Below, one piece after another: positions 1 through 8,658 of a DNA stretch of 64,000 nucleotides (within the stretch, counting starts at the first letter, position 1; every line of letters begins with the position of its first letter). A program made the position numbers and the translations under genes. The stretch lies in contig JACPYL010000010.1 in NCBI GenBank assembly GCA_016196065.1, forward strand, positions 930,001 to 994,000, written 5' to 3'. The stretch comes from Acidobacteriota bacterium. Lineage in GTDB: Bacteria; Acidobacteriota; Terriglobia; Terriglobales; Acidobacteriaceae. The notes beneath the pieces are model-generated. The model saw nothing but the letters and a program-made list of their open reading frames with translations, was not told the origin of the DNA and did not search any database.

Positions 1-896
1 AGCAGCCAGTCAAGGTAATTGCGGGAAACGGTCGACTCGGCGGACATGGGCGGCATGGCTTCCAGTTTCTTCAGTTCCTGGAGCGCTTTGTCGCGGACTT
101 CTTTCGACATGCCGGCGGCTTCGATCTTTTTCTTCAGTTCGTCGAATTCGCTCTTCTCGCCACGGCCCAGTTCTTTCTGGATGGCCTTGATCTTCTCGTT
201 GAGGTAGTACTCTTTTTGCGCTTTTTCCATCTGGCGCTTGACGCGCGACTGGATGGTGCGGTCCATGTTGAGCTTTTCGATTTCGACGTCAAGCACATCA
301 CCGATGCGGCTTAAGCGCTCGGCGGGATCGAAGATTTCGAGCAGCGCCTGCTTTTCCTCAATCGAAAGCTGCAGGTTGGCGGAGATCGTGTCGGTCAGCT
401 TGGCGGGATCTTCCATCCGCACCGCTGCGATCATCGTCTCGTAGTTCAGGGACTGGCACAGCTTTACGTATTGCTCAAACAGGGTCGTAACGCGCTGCAT
501 GCCCGCTTCGATCTGGGCGTTGGTCTCGGTAGCATAACGGGCGACACGCACCGTCGCCTGCATGAAGCCTTCGGTGTCGACGATTTGCAGGATCTTGCCG
601 CGTTCAATGCCTTCGACCAGCACTTTGATGTTGCCGTCGGGCAATTTCAGGCTCTGCACGATGTTGACGATGGTGCCGACCTGGAAAATGTCTCCAGACT
701 TGGGTTCATCGATGCTGGCGTCGTGCTGGGTGGCCAGAAAAATCTTCTTATCTGCGGCGAGAGCTTCTTCCAGGGCGCGTACGCTGGACTCCCGGCCCAC
801 GACGAACGGCGTCATCATGTACGGAAAGATGACCACGTCCCGAATGGGCATCATGGGTAATTTCTTGCTCTCGAATTTTTCCTTTGGGTTCGACAA
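1..896 (-). CDS. lon: ATP-dependent protease Lon, N-terminal part (cut by window edge)
   Basis: Lon is a cytoplasmic AAA+ serine protease that degrades misfolded and regulatory proteins. Only about 298 codons of the substrate-binding N-domain are in the window. The reading MMPIRDVVIFPYMMTPFVVG near the start and AMPPMSAESTVSRNYLDWL at the left edge are typical of Lon just before the ATPase domain. The start is uncertain: a TTG at 896 has GGGAG upstream with good spacing and gives a short charged leader; the paired ATG codons at 854 and 851 are alternatives. The gene lies 20 bases after clpX, last in a tig-clpP-clpX-lon cluster, so it is probably co-transcribed. The ATPase and Ser-Lys protease domains lie outside the window. 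Confidence 0.93.
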   Translation of the reverse strand, partial: MSNPKEKFESKKLPMMPIRDVVIFPYMMTPFVVGRESSVRALEEALAADKKIFLATQHDASIDEPKSGDIFQVGTIVNIVQSLKLPDGNIKVLVEGIERGKILQIVDTEGFMQATVRVARYATETNAQIEAGMQRVTTLFEQYVKLCQSLNYETMIAAVRMEDPAKLTDTISANLQLSIEEKQALLEIFDPAERLSRIGDVLDVEIEKLNMDRTIQSRVKRQMEKAQKEYYLNEKIKAIQKELGRGEKSEFDELKKKIEAAGMSKEVRDKALQELKKLEAMPPMSAESTVSRNYLDWL

Positions 897-916
897 ACTC
901 AGGCTCCCGTCTCCGT

Positions 917-2203
917 TTAGCTGGCGGCCTTCTCAATCACGGAAAGCGATACTTCCCGCTTTTCGACCATTTCCCGCGTGACTTCGAACTCCTTGACCTT
1001 CTTCTGACTCGGCAGACTATACATCAGCTCCAGCATCAATTCTTCCAGAATCATGCGCAGCCCACGGGCGCCGACTTTGCGGGCCATGGCCTGCCGCGAG
1101 ATTGCCCGCAGCGCGTCTTCGCTGAACTTCAGGCGGACATTCTCGAATTCGAACAGACGCTGGTACTGCTTCACAATCGCGTTCTTGGGCCGGGTCAGGA
1201 TTTCCACCAGCGCATTTTCGTCCAGATCCTGCAGCACGCCGACGACCGGCAAGCGTCCTACAAATTCAGGGATCAACCCGAACTTGATCAGATCCTCCGG
1301 TTGAACATCGGAAACCATCTCAAAATTCCGCTTGTTGGGCATGGCCGCTGCGGCGGATTCTTTGTCGGAATCTTCGCCTGACTTGAAGCCCAGCGCTTTC
1401 TTGCCCATCCGTCGGGCGATCATCTTTTCGAGGCCGACAAACGCTCCACCGCAGATAAACAAGATGTTCGTCGTATCCACCGGGGTAAATTCCTGGTGGG
1501 GATGCTTGCGGCCACCTTGCGGAGGAACGTTAGCGATGGTTCCTTCCAGAATCTTCAACAACGCCTGCTGGACGCCTTCTCCGGAAACATCGCGGGTAAT
1601 GGAAGGGTTTTCGTCCTTGCGGCCGATCTTGTCAATTTCGTCTATATAGATGATTCCGGTCTGCGTTCGACTCACGTCGCCTTCGGCGGCCTGTAAGAGC
1701 TTGAGAATAATGTTCTCAACGTCTTCGCCGACGTATCCGGCTTCGGTCAGCGTGGTGGCGTCGACGATCGCAAACGGAACGTCGAGCATCCGAGCCAGGG
1801 TCTGGGCCAGCAGGGTCTTACCGGTGCCGGTTGGACCGATCAGCAGGATGTTCGACTTCGCCAGTTCCACACCGTCATTGGTGCGCTGGCGGTTCATATA
1901 AATGCGTTTGTAGTGGTTGTAGACTGCGACCGCCAACTTTTTCTTGGTCTGCTCCTGCCCGATGACGTATTCGTCGAGGAAGGTTTTCACTTCCAGGGGC
2001 TTGGGCAGTTGGTTGGGTACGGAAGAGGCAGGAGTGGTGGTTCGATCGTCTTCCAGAATGGAATTACAGACCGCAACGCACTCGTCGCAGATGTATGCCC
2101 GGGGATAGTCGCTCGGAGAGGAAATCAATTTGGCGACTGCGTCCTGCGATTTATGGCAGAACGAACAGCGCAATATTTCCTCAGAACCCGTTCTGTTTTT
2201 CAC
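917..2203 (-). CDS. clpX: ClpX, ATP-dependent unfoldase subunit of ClpXP
   Basis: ClpX unfolds tagged substrates and feeds them to the ClpP peptidase. The 428-residue protein has the full family length. An N-terminal zinc-binding domain is visible with Cys13, Cys16, Cys39 and Cys42. The AAA+ core has Walker A GPTGTGKT at residues 123-130 and a Walker [11 protein letters not shown]. The C-terminal part carries the usual small domain. It sits between clpP and lon in the same direction, about 100 bases after clpP, which matches the order known from many bacteria. Nothing looks altered; all nucleotide-binding motifs are present. Function is assigned from family resemblance and context. Confidence 0.97.
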   Translation of the reverse strand: MKNRTGSEEILRCSFCHKSQDAVAKLISSPSDYPRAYICDECVAVCNSILEDDRTTTPASSVPNQLPKPLEVKTFLDEYVIGQEQTKKKLAVAVYNHYKRIYMNRQRTNDGVELAKSNILLIGPTGTGKTLLAQTLARMLDVPFAIVDATTLTEAGYVGEDVENIILKLLQAAEGDVSRTQTGIIYIDEIDKIGRKDENPSITRDVSGEGVQQALLKILEGTIANVPPQGGRKHPHQEFTPVDTTNILFICGGAFVGLEKMIARRMGKKALGFKSGEDSDKESAAAAMPNKRNFEMVSDVQPEDLIKFGLIPEFVGRLPVVGVLQDLDENALVEILTRPKNAIVKQYQRLFEFENVRLKFSEDALRAISRQAMARKVGARGLRMILEELMLELMYSLPSQKKVKEFEVTREMVEKREVSLSVIEKAAS

Positions 2204-2301
2204 TCGGCCCTACTCCTTAATTTTCCCACCGTTCCAGGGTTGACGAATGCCACCGCCAAAACCTCGAAGGACCCGACCGGCGCGGAAAGCCGATCATACC
2301 T

Positions 2302-2931
2302 TTACTTGGTCTTGTAGATGATATCGTCGATGATTCCGTATTCCTTCGCCTGCTGCGCGTTCATGATGAAATCGCGCTCTACATCCTTTTCTACCTTATC
2401 GATCTTTTGACCGCTGTGCTTAGCCAGTAACTGATTAGTAATCTCCCGCATGCGTAAAATTTCGCGCGCGTGTATGTCTATATCGGTCGCTTGGCCGGAA
2501 AGTCCACCCATCGAAGGTTGGTGGATCAAAATTCGCGAGTTGGGCAGAGCCAGTCGCTTTTTGTTCTCACCGGAGGCTAATAGTAGTGCCGCCATGGACG
2601 CTGCCTGTCCGATACAGATCGTGGTGACATCGTTTTTCACATACTGCATGGTGTCGTAAATGGCCATGCCGGCTGTGATCGATCCACCCGGAGAATTGAT
2701 GTAGAGCTGGATGTCTTTCTCGGGGTCTTCCTGGGCCAGGAAAAGCATTTGTGCGATCACCAGGTTGGCGATGGTGTCGTCAATCGGTGTGCCGATGAAA
2801 ATGATGTTGTCGCGGAGCAGCCGGGAGTAAATATCGTAGGCGCGTTCGCCTCGTCCGGTCTGCTCGATCACCATAGGTACCAGCATTTGTCGCTCCTCGT
2901 TCCGGTTCAATCGTTCACGCTCGTTCGTCAC
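2302..2931 (-). CDS. clpP: ClpP, proteolytic subunit
   Basis: ClpP forms the tetradecameric serine-protease chamber that works with ClpX. The protein is 209 residues, the normal size. The triad can be read as Ser112 in [10 protein letters not shown], His137 in [11 protein letters not shown] and Asp187 in VERDFIMN, with spacing close to that of the E. coli enzyme. The N-terminus [15 protein letters not shown] is longer and more charged than in E. coli and could include a short propeptide. It lies 57 bases after the trigger factor gene and about 100 bases before clpX, so the three genes probably form one operon. Confidence 0.97.
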   Translation of the reverse strand: MTNERERLNRNEERQMLVPMVIEQTGRGERAYDIYSRLLRDNIIFIGTPIDDTIANLVIAQMLFLAQEDPEKDIQLYINSPGGSITAGMAIYDTMQYVKNDVTTICIGQAASMAALLLASGENKKRLALPNSRILIHQPSMGGLSGQATDIDIHAREILRMREITNQLLAKHSGQKIDKVEKDVERDFIMNAQQAKEYGIIDDIIYKTK

Positions 2932-2988
2932 ACTCCACCCTGTAAAACGATCAGTTGCTTGGCAAGGGGAGGATCGAAAATGTCCGTC

Positions 2989-4266
2989 TCAGGCGGACTG
3001 GCGATACAGCAAATCGATGGTTTTCTCGTTGCGGATTCTTGTCCGGATTCTATCGAGGCCACCATCCTGTGTCAAACGAGCGCGCACCGCTTCCGGGCTC
3101 TGTTTTGACTGTTGCGCCAGCGCTTCCACTTCACGATCCATCTCTTCGTCACTGACTTCGACTTTTTCTTCATCGGCCACTTTTTCGAGCAGCAGCGAAG
3201 CCTTCAGGTCCTGAATAGCCTGCTCGCGCTGTCCCACGCGCAGGCGTTGAAAATCCATCTTCTTCATCTGTTCGGCGGTGAGCCCTTGTGCAGCCAGAGC
3301 GCGCAGGCCGCGTTCGAGACGAATATCGATCTGGCGTTCGATCAGCGAGTCGGGCACTTCAAATTCATTGCGGCGCACCAGTTCCGCGACCAGTTTGTCC
3401 TTGGCTTCGTGTTCCGCCTGATGCTTGCGCTCGGATTCCATCTGCTCGCGAATCCGTTGGCGGACTTCGTCAATGGTAGAGAACTCGCCCAGCTTCTTCA
3501 CGAACTCTTCGTTGAGTTCGGGAAGTTGCTTGCTCTTCACCCCTTGCACCTTCACCGTATAGGTGAGGGTTTTGCCCGCGAGTCGTTGATCCTGCGTATC
3601 ATCGGGATATTTCACATCGAACGTGCGTTCGTCGCCGACGTTCGCGCCCGTGAGATGTTCGGTGAACTCAGGCATGGTGTTCTTCCCGCCGATTTCAACC
3701 AGAACCTCATCCATGTGAACGGGCTGTCCTTCTTCTGATTTGGGCGTGCCATCGAGCGAGACTTGGGCAAAGTCGCCTTCTGCCAATGCTCGTCCTTCGA
3801 TGGGATTGAAACTCGCCGCGCGCTCCTGGAGATCGGCGACAGCCTGGGCAATGTCTTCGTCAGTAACGTTGATTTCTGTTTTTTCAGCTCGCAGGTCTTT
3901 GTAGCCTTCGGCTTTGACATCGGGCAAAACTTCGAACGCCGCTTTAAAGCGCAGCGGTTCGCCATCATGCACATGCAAGTCCGTCACGCGCGGCTGGGAA
4001 ACAGGATGCATACCGAGGCGCTCGGTTTCCTGCCGAAAATAACGGGGAATGAGAGCTTCGACGACGTCGGTCTTGATCTCTTCGGAAAAGCGCTGCTTGA
4101 TGATGGACGCTGGCACGTGGCCAATCCGAAACCCGGGCAGACGCGCCATCTTCTGATATTTCTGGATAAGGATCTCGGTTTGGCGGGAAACCTCTTGCGC
4201 CGGAATCTCGACTTCAATCTCGCGCTTGGTGGTGCTTTCTTTCGTTGTAGTGTCTGTGGGGCTCAC
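2989..4266 (-). CDS. tig: Trigger factor, ribosome-bound chaperone
   Basis: Trigger factor binds the ribosomal exit tunnel and assists folding of new proteins; it also has peptidyl-prolyl isomerase activity. The 425-residue product matches family length. The ribosome-binding domain has the segment ARLPGFRIGHVPASIIKQRF, a close variant of the GFRxGK signature, with His in place of the usual Lys. A central FKBP-like domain and the helical C-terminal substrate-binding arms (ending around DRIRTRIRNEKTIDLLYRQ) follow. It is the first gene of the tig-clpP-clpX-lon cluster, so the promoter probably lies in the 200 bases upstream. Confidence 0.95.
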   Translation of the reverse strand: MSPTDTTTKESTTKREIEVEIPAQEVSRQTEILIQKYQKMARLPGFRIGHVPASIIKQRFSEEIKTDVVEALIPRYFRQETERLGMHPVSQPRVTDLHVHDGEPLRFKAAFEVLPDVKAEGYKDLRAEKTEINVTDEDIAQAVADLQERAASFNPIEGRALAEGDFAQVSLDGTPKSEEGQPVHMDEVLVEIGGKNTMPEFTEHLTGANVGDERTFDVKYPDDTQDQRLAGKTLTYTVKVQGVKSKQLPELNEEFVKKLGEFSTIDEVRQRIREQMESERKHQAEHEAKDKLVAELVRRNEFEVPDSLIERQIDIRLERGLRALAAQGLTAEQMKKMDFQRLRVGQREQAIQDLKASLLLEKVADEEKVEVSDEEMDREVEALAQQSKQSPEAVRARLTQDGGLDRIRTRIRNEKTIDLLYRQSA

Positions 4267-4436
4267 AATCGCCTTTCCAACGGCTCTGGGATCGTCGACA
4301 ACACCGCGGCGGACTCGTACGCGCTCGACCTGCCTGCCTCGATCCCTATGTTTGAGTGTAAAGACTCGCCAAAGGCAACGTCAAACGCAGGAAGGGTAGA
4401 AATCACCAAAGTAATGCGTGCTGGCCATCACCAAAC

Positions 4437-4464
4437 GTAGAGACGTGGCAAGCCTCGTCTCAAC
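4437..4464. repeat. Imperfect palindrome, GTAGAGACG family, copy 1
   Basis: This 28-base fold-back lies between tig and the glycosylase gene, which are divergent. Each arm is 13 bases with an AA loop and two mismatches. It shares its sequence with the perfect copy at 10277-10304 and a diverged copy at 48104-48130. It is likely a dispersed acidobacterial palindromic repeat rather than a gene-specific terminator. Confidence 0.75.
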
Positions 4465-4484
4465 AAAATTGTTGTTTCACTACA

Positions 4485-5192
4485 ATGGAGCGAATGCACA
4501 CTCCCCAGTGGCTGAAGATTCTGAACACCGAGGTCGTAGCGTGCAGGCTCTGTCCGCGCCTCGTGACCTATCGCGAGAAGATCGCGCAGGAGAAGCGCCG
4601 CGCCTACCGTGATTGCGAATACTGGGGAAAGCCGGTGCCTGGCTTTGGAGATCCGAACGCCCGCGTTCTGATTATGGGACTTGCTCCCGGCGCGCATGGT
4701 TCCAACCGTACAGGGCGACCCTTTACGGGGGATTCTTCCGGAAATTTCATGTATCCGATTTTGTATGAGACTGGATTTGCGAATCAGGCGACCGCTGTCG
4801 ATCGGAACGATGGGCTGGTGTTGACCGATCTATACATCACCGCCGCCGGGCGGTGCGCTCCGCCCGATAACAAGCCTTTGCCGCAAGAATTTGCCAACTG
4901 CGCGCCATTTCTCGATCGCGAGTTGGATGGATTGGAGGGTCTGAAGGTCATCGTGGCATTGGGGAAAATCGGCTTCGATGCCTACCTGAACTTTTTGAAA
5001 CGCCGAGACATTATTTCCACAAAGTCGCAGTATGTGTTTCGACACGGCGCTCGCTACAAGATGCCCAGTGGCAAGATTCTGCTGGCGTCGTATCATCCTT
5101 CAAATCAGAACACCAACACCGGCAAACTTACCCGGCAGATGTTCTTCGCGATATTCAAAGAAGCCCGCCGGTTGGCGGACAGTGCAGGGTAA
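4485..5192 (+). CDS. Uracil-DNA glycosylase, family 5 (UDGb-like), 4Fe-4S type
   Basis: This enzyme family removes uracil and some deaminated bases from DNA. The 235-residue protein has the family motif GLAPGAHGSNRTGRPF at residues 65-80 and the second active-site motif ASYHPSNQNTNTG near the C-terminus. Cys20, Cys23, Cys124 and Cys139 are well placed to bind a 4Fe-4S cluster. As in family 5, the first motif lacks the catalytic Asp or Asn of families 1 and 4. The start is ambiguous: ATG at 4485 has no Shine-Dalgarno, and TACAAT overlaps it, so translation may be leaderless or begin at ATG 4494, which has GGAG only three bases upstream. It is a lone gene, divergent from tig. Confidence 0.9.
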   Translation: MERMHTPQWLKILNTEVVACRLCPRLVTYREKIAQEKRRAYRDCEYWGKPVPGFGDPNARVLIMGLAPGAHGSNRTGRPFTGDSSGNFMYPILYETGFANQATAVDRNDGLVLTDLYITAAGRCAPPDNKPLPQEFANCAPFLDRELDGLEGLKVIVALGKIGFDAYLNFLKRRDIISTKSQYVFRHGARYKMPSGKILLASYHPSNQNTNTGKLTRQMFFAIFKEARRLADSAG

Positions 5193-5289
5193 TGTGGGGC
5201 GGGCGCCCTCGCCCGCCTGTCATTCGTAGCAAGGAGTCAGCAGGATTGCTGGGATACAACTTTGGCGGGCGAGGGCGCCCGCCCCACAT
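5192..5289. repeat. 26-base perfect GC-rich inverted repeat with 46-base loop
   Basis: The left arm is 5192-5217 and the right arm 5264-5289; the arms are exact reverse complements. They contain the word GGGCGCCCTCGCCCGCC. The left arm starts at the stop codon of the glycosylase gene, and the next gene is convergent, so the structure may work as a two-way transcription stop, although it has no T-run. Its composition differs from neighbouring coding sequence and suggests a mobile or amplifying palindromic repeat. Confidence 0.85.
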
Positions 5290-5308
5290 ACCCTACACTG
5301 AACCTGCT

Positions 5309-5842
5309 TTACTTCAGCCTTGTCGCGGTTACTTCCAGTTGGAACTGCCGTTTGGAGTTGGGGTCATCGACGACGCCAATAACAATTGGTTTTCCCGTCG
5401 ACACGATGGTCGCCCCGCTGATCCGAAGCTGCCGTAGCACGGGCATGCTGGTCTTGGTCGCCTGGTCGGGCGCGGCGAAATTGCTCAGGTCGGCGCGAAC
5501 TTCCAGTTGCAGGACAGACTTGATCTCCTGCAGGCGTGCCGAAATGTTGGTGCCGACGTCGAGGTATTCAACTTCTCCCTGCTTCATCTCCACCGGCACG
5601 CGCGTGCCAATCTTCAGTTCCTGCCATTGAACGCCCTGGATCAATCCCATCGAGTACTGTCGAGTGTTGATCTTCTTCCCGTCTTCCAGTTCATGAAGAG
5701 AAAAGTCGAGCCGGTAGGCGGCGGCGTTGTCCGACATGGTTTTAGCAGTCACGCCTTCTGAGCTTTGTGCTGTGCCGGTTCCGGCGCCAACACAGACATA
5801 GATTCCGATTGCCAATAGTCCAACCATCACGTTCCTGAACAT
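5309..5842 (-). CDS. Secreted protein of unknown function
   Basis: I do not recognise the family. The 177-residue protein starts with a clear signal peptide (hydrophobic stretch up to about residue 24, ending GTGTAQS), so the mature part is probably periplasmic. The rest is predicted from its composition to be mainly beta strand, with no cysteines in the mature part and no catalytic motif that I can see. It begins 16 bases after the anti-sigma gene on the same strand, so it is probably the third gene of the sigma/anti-sigma operon and may be part of, or a target of, that envelope response. The operon link is inference. Confidence 0.8.
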   Translation of the reverse strand: MFRNVMVGLLAIGIYVCVGAGTGTAQSSEGVTAKTMSDNAAAYRLDFSLHELEDGKKINTRQYSMGLIQGVQWQELKIGTRVPVEMKQGEVEYLDVGTNISARLQEIKSVLQLEVRADLSNFAAPDQATKTSMPVLRQLRISGATIVSTGKPIVIGVVDDPNSKRQFQLEVTATRLK

Positions 5843-5857
5843 GTGTGCTCTCCTTTG

Positions 5858-6448
5858 CTACTCCGGTTGATCTGAATCTGTGGGGCCAGGAGGCCCCAGC
5901 CTCGGGGCCGCCCTGTCCCGTTCCTCCTGCTTGCGCAAGTGGGTTTGTGCTCGCGCGACTAACACTGCGCGCTCTGGAAACTCTCGTACGTACTGCGCCA
6001 GCAACTTCTCTTGGTCTGTTAAAGGCACAGGGGATGGAAACTGATCGAGCTTCGGTTCGCCTGTGCGAACCGCCACGGCTTGTTTCCGTGGCCGGGCAGC
6101 ACGGCTGGGCACCTGTGCTTGCCCGGTATTCAGCGAGCGAGGAGGGGCCGGCTGATGAAGGGCCGCGTCATCTGTGGGTTGCGTCGTCGCACTTCCTGCG
6201 ACCTGGTTCGGAACCGAGCGCCGATTGTGCACTTCAATCCATAGCGTTGCCAAGATCGTTACCGCCGCAGCGGCCGTGCCCCAAGTCCACCACCAGCGTC
6301 GAACCGCCAGGCGGCGCTTTTCAGCCTGCAGGTTCGCCAGAACTCGGCTCTCCAGGCCTGTTCGTGATTCGACTTTGCCATAGGCGCGAAGCGCAACGTC
6401 CAGCCACTGCTCGACTTCGCGATCTCGATCCATCGGGTCCATATTCAT
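5858..6448 (-). CDS. Putative membrane-anchored anti-sigma factor
   Basis: The 196-residue protein follows the ECF sigma gene with an ATGA overlap (ATG 6448-6446, sigma stop 6447-6445), a common sign of translational coupling and of a sigma/anti-sigma pair. It has a charged N-terminal cytoplasmic part of about 50 residues, one membrane helix (WWWTWGTAAAAVTILATLWI) and a proline-rich periplasmic tail ending in a charged segment. I see no HxxxCxxC zinc motif, so it is not of the classic ZAS type. A GAGG lies just before the start; the ATG two codons downstream would have better spacing. The longer upstream reading overlaps the sigma gene out of frame and is rejected. Confidence 0.7.
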   Translation of the reverse strand: MNMDPMDRDREVEQWLDVALRAYGKVESRTGLESRVLANLQAEKRRLAVRRWWWTWGTAAAAVTILATLWIEVHNRRSVPNQVAGSATTQPTDDAALHQPAPPRSLNTGQAQVPSRAARPRKQAVAVRTGEPKLDQFPSPVPLTDQEKLLAQYVREFPERAVLVARAQTHLRKQEERDRAAPRLGPPGPTDSDQPE

Positions 6449-7005
6449 GTCCTCGAGCTGATCAGGCCCATCAGCTTGTCCTTCAAAATCTGCCGCGCAC
6501 GAAAGGCTCGCGATCGGACAGCGGCTTCGCTGATCCCCAGCATCCCGGCGACTTCTCTCGCCGAAATCTCCTCCAGCGCCGAGAGGACCAGCGGATCGCG
6601 CAATTCTTCCGGCAAGGACGCAATCATCTGGTCCAACATGGCACTGCGTTCCTCGCCTAACAGAACTTGCTCGGCGCCAGCGCGCTCGGATCGTATTTCG
6701 TTCGCGACATCCTGCGTGTTCGCACTTGCGCGCAGAGTCCTCTTTCGCTTTTCTACTGCTACGCGCCACGCAATCCGCGCTAACCACGCCTTCGGGTCCT
6801 CAACGCGCTCGAACTTCTTCCGGTAACGGAGCACGCGTAGGAACGTTTCCTGGGCCGCGTCTTCGGCATCCGCCGAATCCCGTAAGACGGAGTAGGCGAT
6901 CTGGTAAACCATCCGGGAATGTGTCCGGACGGTGGCTTCCAGTCGATCCTCAGCCTCGTGCGTCAGGGTCGGGACCTCGCTTGCCGTTGTGGCGATTGCC
7001 GTCAC
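6445..7005 (-). CDS. ECF (extracytoplasmic function) RNA polymerase sigma factor
   Basis: This sigma-70 family protein (186 residues) should direct RNA polymerase to a small set of promoters. Region 2 is visible around YQIAYSVLRDSADAEDAAQE and TFLRVLRYRKKF; region 4 has the helix-turn-helix LEEISAREVAGMLGISEAAV. Regions 1 and 3 are absent, as expected for ECF factors. The next gene overlaps it by four bases and codes for a membrane protein that probably holds it inactive, so an envelope signal is the likely trigger. The target promoter is unknown. Confidence 0.92.
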   Translation of the reverse strand: MTAIATTASEVPTLTHEAEDRLEATVRTHSRMVYQIAYSVLRDSADAEDAAQETFLRVLRYRKKFERVEDPKAWLARIAWRVAVEKRKRTLRASANTQDVANEIRSERAGAEQVLLGEERSAMLDQMIASLPEELRDPLVLSALEEISAREVAGMLGISEAAVRSRAFRARQILKDKLMGLISSRT

Positions 7006-7198
7006 CGCCTGCTCCTACCCATAAAGAACGTCCGACAATCCCTTTCGTTCGTGAAAAACTTAAGTCCGGGCCGGATTTGGCCGATAAGCGAGTTGAGGGC
7101 GGATCCTTGCGGGATCGAAGCGCCTCTCGGGCCGGCCCGAGAAGTTGTTCGTTCCAGGGATGATGCCGCCCTTTATTCCAACCACGTTAGGTCAGCGA

Positions 7199-7214
7199 TC
7201 ACAGGCCACTGTGA
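7199..7214. promoter_or_regulatory. Inverted repeat TCACAGGCCACTGTGA
   Basis: A perfect 6-base inverted repeat with a 4-base centre lies between the divergent sigma-factor and outer-membrane protein genes. The arms resemble the CRP half-site read outward, with different spacing from CRP. It may be an operator for one of the two genes; no binding protein can be named. Confidence 0.3.
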
Positions 7215-7263
7215 TGTTCGCCGCTTCGGGGCGCCTTCGCGTTGCGCTACAGTAGACGTGAAA

Positions 7264-7280
7264 ATGAAATTGAATTTCAT
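7264..7280. promoter_or_regulatory. Palindrome ATGAAATTGAATTTCAT, Fur-superfamily-like operator
   Basis: This perfect palindrome has 8-base arms around one central base. Its core reads as 7-1-7, the architecture known for Fur, Zur and PerR sites, although the letters are not those of the classical Fur box. It lies 22 bases before the start codon of the outer-membrane protein gene, where a bound repressor could block transcription or translation. A Fur-family gene exists at 38775. The regulatory role is inference. Confidence 0.4.
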
Positions 7281-7301
7281 GTTCATATAAGGGCCTTCTC
7301 T

Positions 7302-8138
7302 ATGCGCGGTGCCTTCCTATCGTTCGTGGTTGCGATTTCCTTTACGCTTTTTTGCCATCAGCCGACCTTTGCCCAGAAGGAAACCCCTCCCATCCAGGAC
7401 AATAGCTTCCTGGTCGAGGAGGCCTATAACCAGGAAAAGAGCGTAGTCCAGCACATCAATACGTTCACCTATTTGGCCGACAGCCACGACTGGTCCTATA
7501 CCTTCACGCAGGAGTGGCCGGTAGGCGGGCAGCGGAATCAGTTCAGCTACACGCTGTCCTCGGTGCGGCCGGGAGCGTTCTCATCGCAGGGACCAGGATT
7601 CGGAGACGCCATTCTCAACTACCGCTACCAGGTCTTGGGCAATGGTCAGACTCGCGTTGCCTTCGCTCCCCGGCTGTCCATGATTCTGCCGTCTGGCGAT
7701 TCCGATCTAGGGCACGGATATGGCGGGGCAGGTGTGCAGACCAATCTCCCGTTGAGTGTCGTACTGCTTCCAAAACTCGTGAGCCATTGGAATGCCGGCA
7801 CAACCTACGTTCCGCACGCCCGCAACAGTGCCGGAGATCGCGCTTCTGTCTGGAGCTACAACGCCGGGCAAAGCATGATCTGGCTGGCTCACCCGCGCTT
7901 CAACGTCATGCTGGAGACCTATTTCCTGAATGCCCAAGCCGTCGCTGGTCCGGGCAAGACCGAGTGGTCAAAAGTGCTTCTGCTCAATCCGGGGATTCGA
8001 TGGTCGTACAACTTTTCGAACGGACTGCAAATTGTCCCAGGCCTGGCATTTCCGATTGGGGTGGGGCCGAGCGGAGGCGAAAAGGGAGTGTTCGTTTACC
8101 TGAGCTTTGAACATCCTTTTCAGAAAATCAAAGACTGA
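7302..8138 (+). CDS. Outer-membrane beta-barrel protein, MetA-pathway/transporter type
   Basis: The 278-residue product has a signal peptide (residues 1 to about 25, ending CHQPTFAQ) and then alternating aromatic strands such as FSYTLSSVRPG, GFGDAILNYRYQVLG and RVAFAPRLSMILPSGD. This pattern matches the family annotated as MetA-pathway phenol-degradation or generic outer-membrane transporter; its real substrate is unknown. ATG 7302 is preferred over the upstream start at 7242 because it begins a clean signal peptide and has AAGGG nine bases before it. A 7-1-7 palindrome lies just upstream. Confidence 0.75.
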   Translation: MRGAFLSFVVAISFTLFCHQPTFAQKETPPIQDNSFLVEEAYNQEKSVVQHINTFTYLADSHDWSYTFTQEWPVGGQRNQFSYTLSSVRPGAFSSQGPGFGDAILNYRYQVLGNGQTRVAFAPRLSMILPSGDSDLGHGYGGAGVQTNLPLSVVLLPKLVSHWNAGTTYVPHARNSAGDRASVWSYNAGQSMIWLAHPRFNVMLETYFLNAQAVAGPGKTEWSKVLLLNPGIRWSYNFSNGLQIVPGLAFPIGVGPSGGEKGVFVYLSFEHPFQKIKD

Positions 8139-8192
8139 AAATGGTGCTTGCGGAGAACGGGAAGCTTTGGTGAGATTGGACACGCCAGCACA

Positions 8193-8654
8193 ATGCCTTT
8201 GCCGGCAAGTTCCATGAACCTCGGCGATTTCAATCAACGTTTCGGAATCTACTGGTTGTTTTTCGGCTACACGCTCGCATTGCACGTCCTGGACGAAGCG
8301 GGCCACGATTTTCTTTCGGTCTACAATCCCAACGCGTTGGCGATACGGCGGGCCGTGCCCTGGCTGCCCGTGCCAACTTTCACATTCACGGAATTTATTG
8401 GAAGCCTCGCGCTGGGTCTGACGTTGTTACTCGCGTTGACTCCACTGGCATTCCGAGGATTGAAATGGATGAGAATGCTGGCGATTCCCATCTCCGCGCT
8501 TGCCGGAGTCCTGAACGGGCTGATGCATATCTTGTCTTCGATCTATCTGCATCGGTGGATGCCCGGTGTGTACAGTGCACCGTTGATCATGTTGTCTGGA
8601 GTGCTGCTTCTCAAGGAGTCTCTGCCCCAGCACTACAAGACCGTCGCGCGGTGA
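8193..8654 (+). CDS. HXXEE-type polytopic membrane protein
   Basis: The 153-residue protein has four likely membrane segments. The first contains LALHVLDEAGHDF, which fits the HxxE(E) motif of a family of small four-helix membrane proteins with unknown function; a second histidine cluster, NGLMHILSSIYLHRW, is in the third segment, and a final segment follows. The conserved His and acidic residues in the membrane could bind a metal. The start is not certain: TTG 8148, ATG 8193 and ATG 8214 are all open; none has a strong ribosome binding site. It lies 55 bases after the preceding barrel gene and is convergent with murB. Confidence 0.65.
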   Translation: MPLPASSMNLGDFNQRFGIYWLFFGYTLALHVLDEAGHDFLSVYNPNALAIRRAVPWLPVPTFTFTEFIGSLALGLTLLLALTPLAFRGLKWMRMLAIPISALAGVLNGLMHILSSIYLHRWMPGVYSAPLIMLSGVLLLKESLPQHYKTVAR

Positions 8655-8658
8655 GATT

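Noticed and set aside
5858-6787. 309-residue open frame that would extend the anti-sigma gene upstream
   Set aside because: The first 113 residues overlap the sigma-factor gene in another frame and have no family likeness. The ATG at 6448 with the ATGA overlap is preferred.
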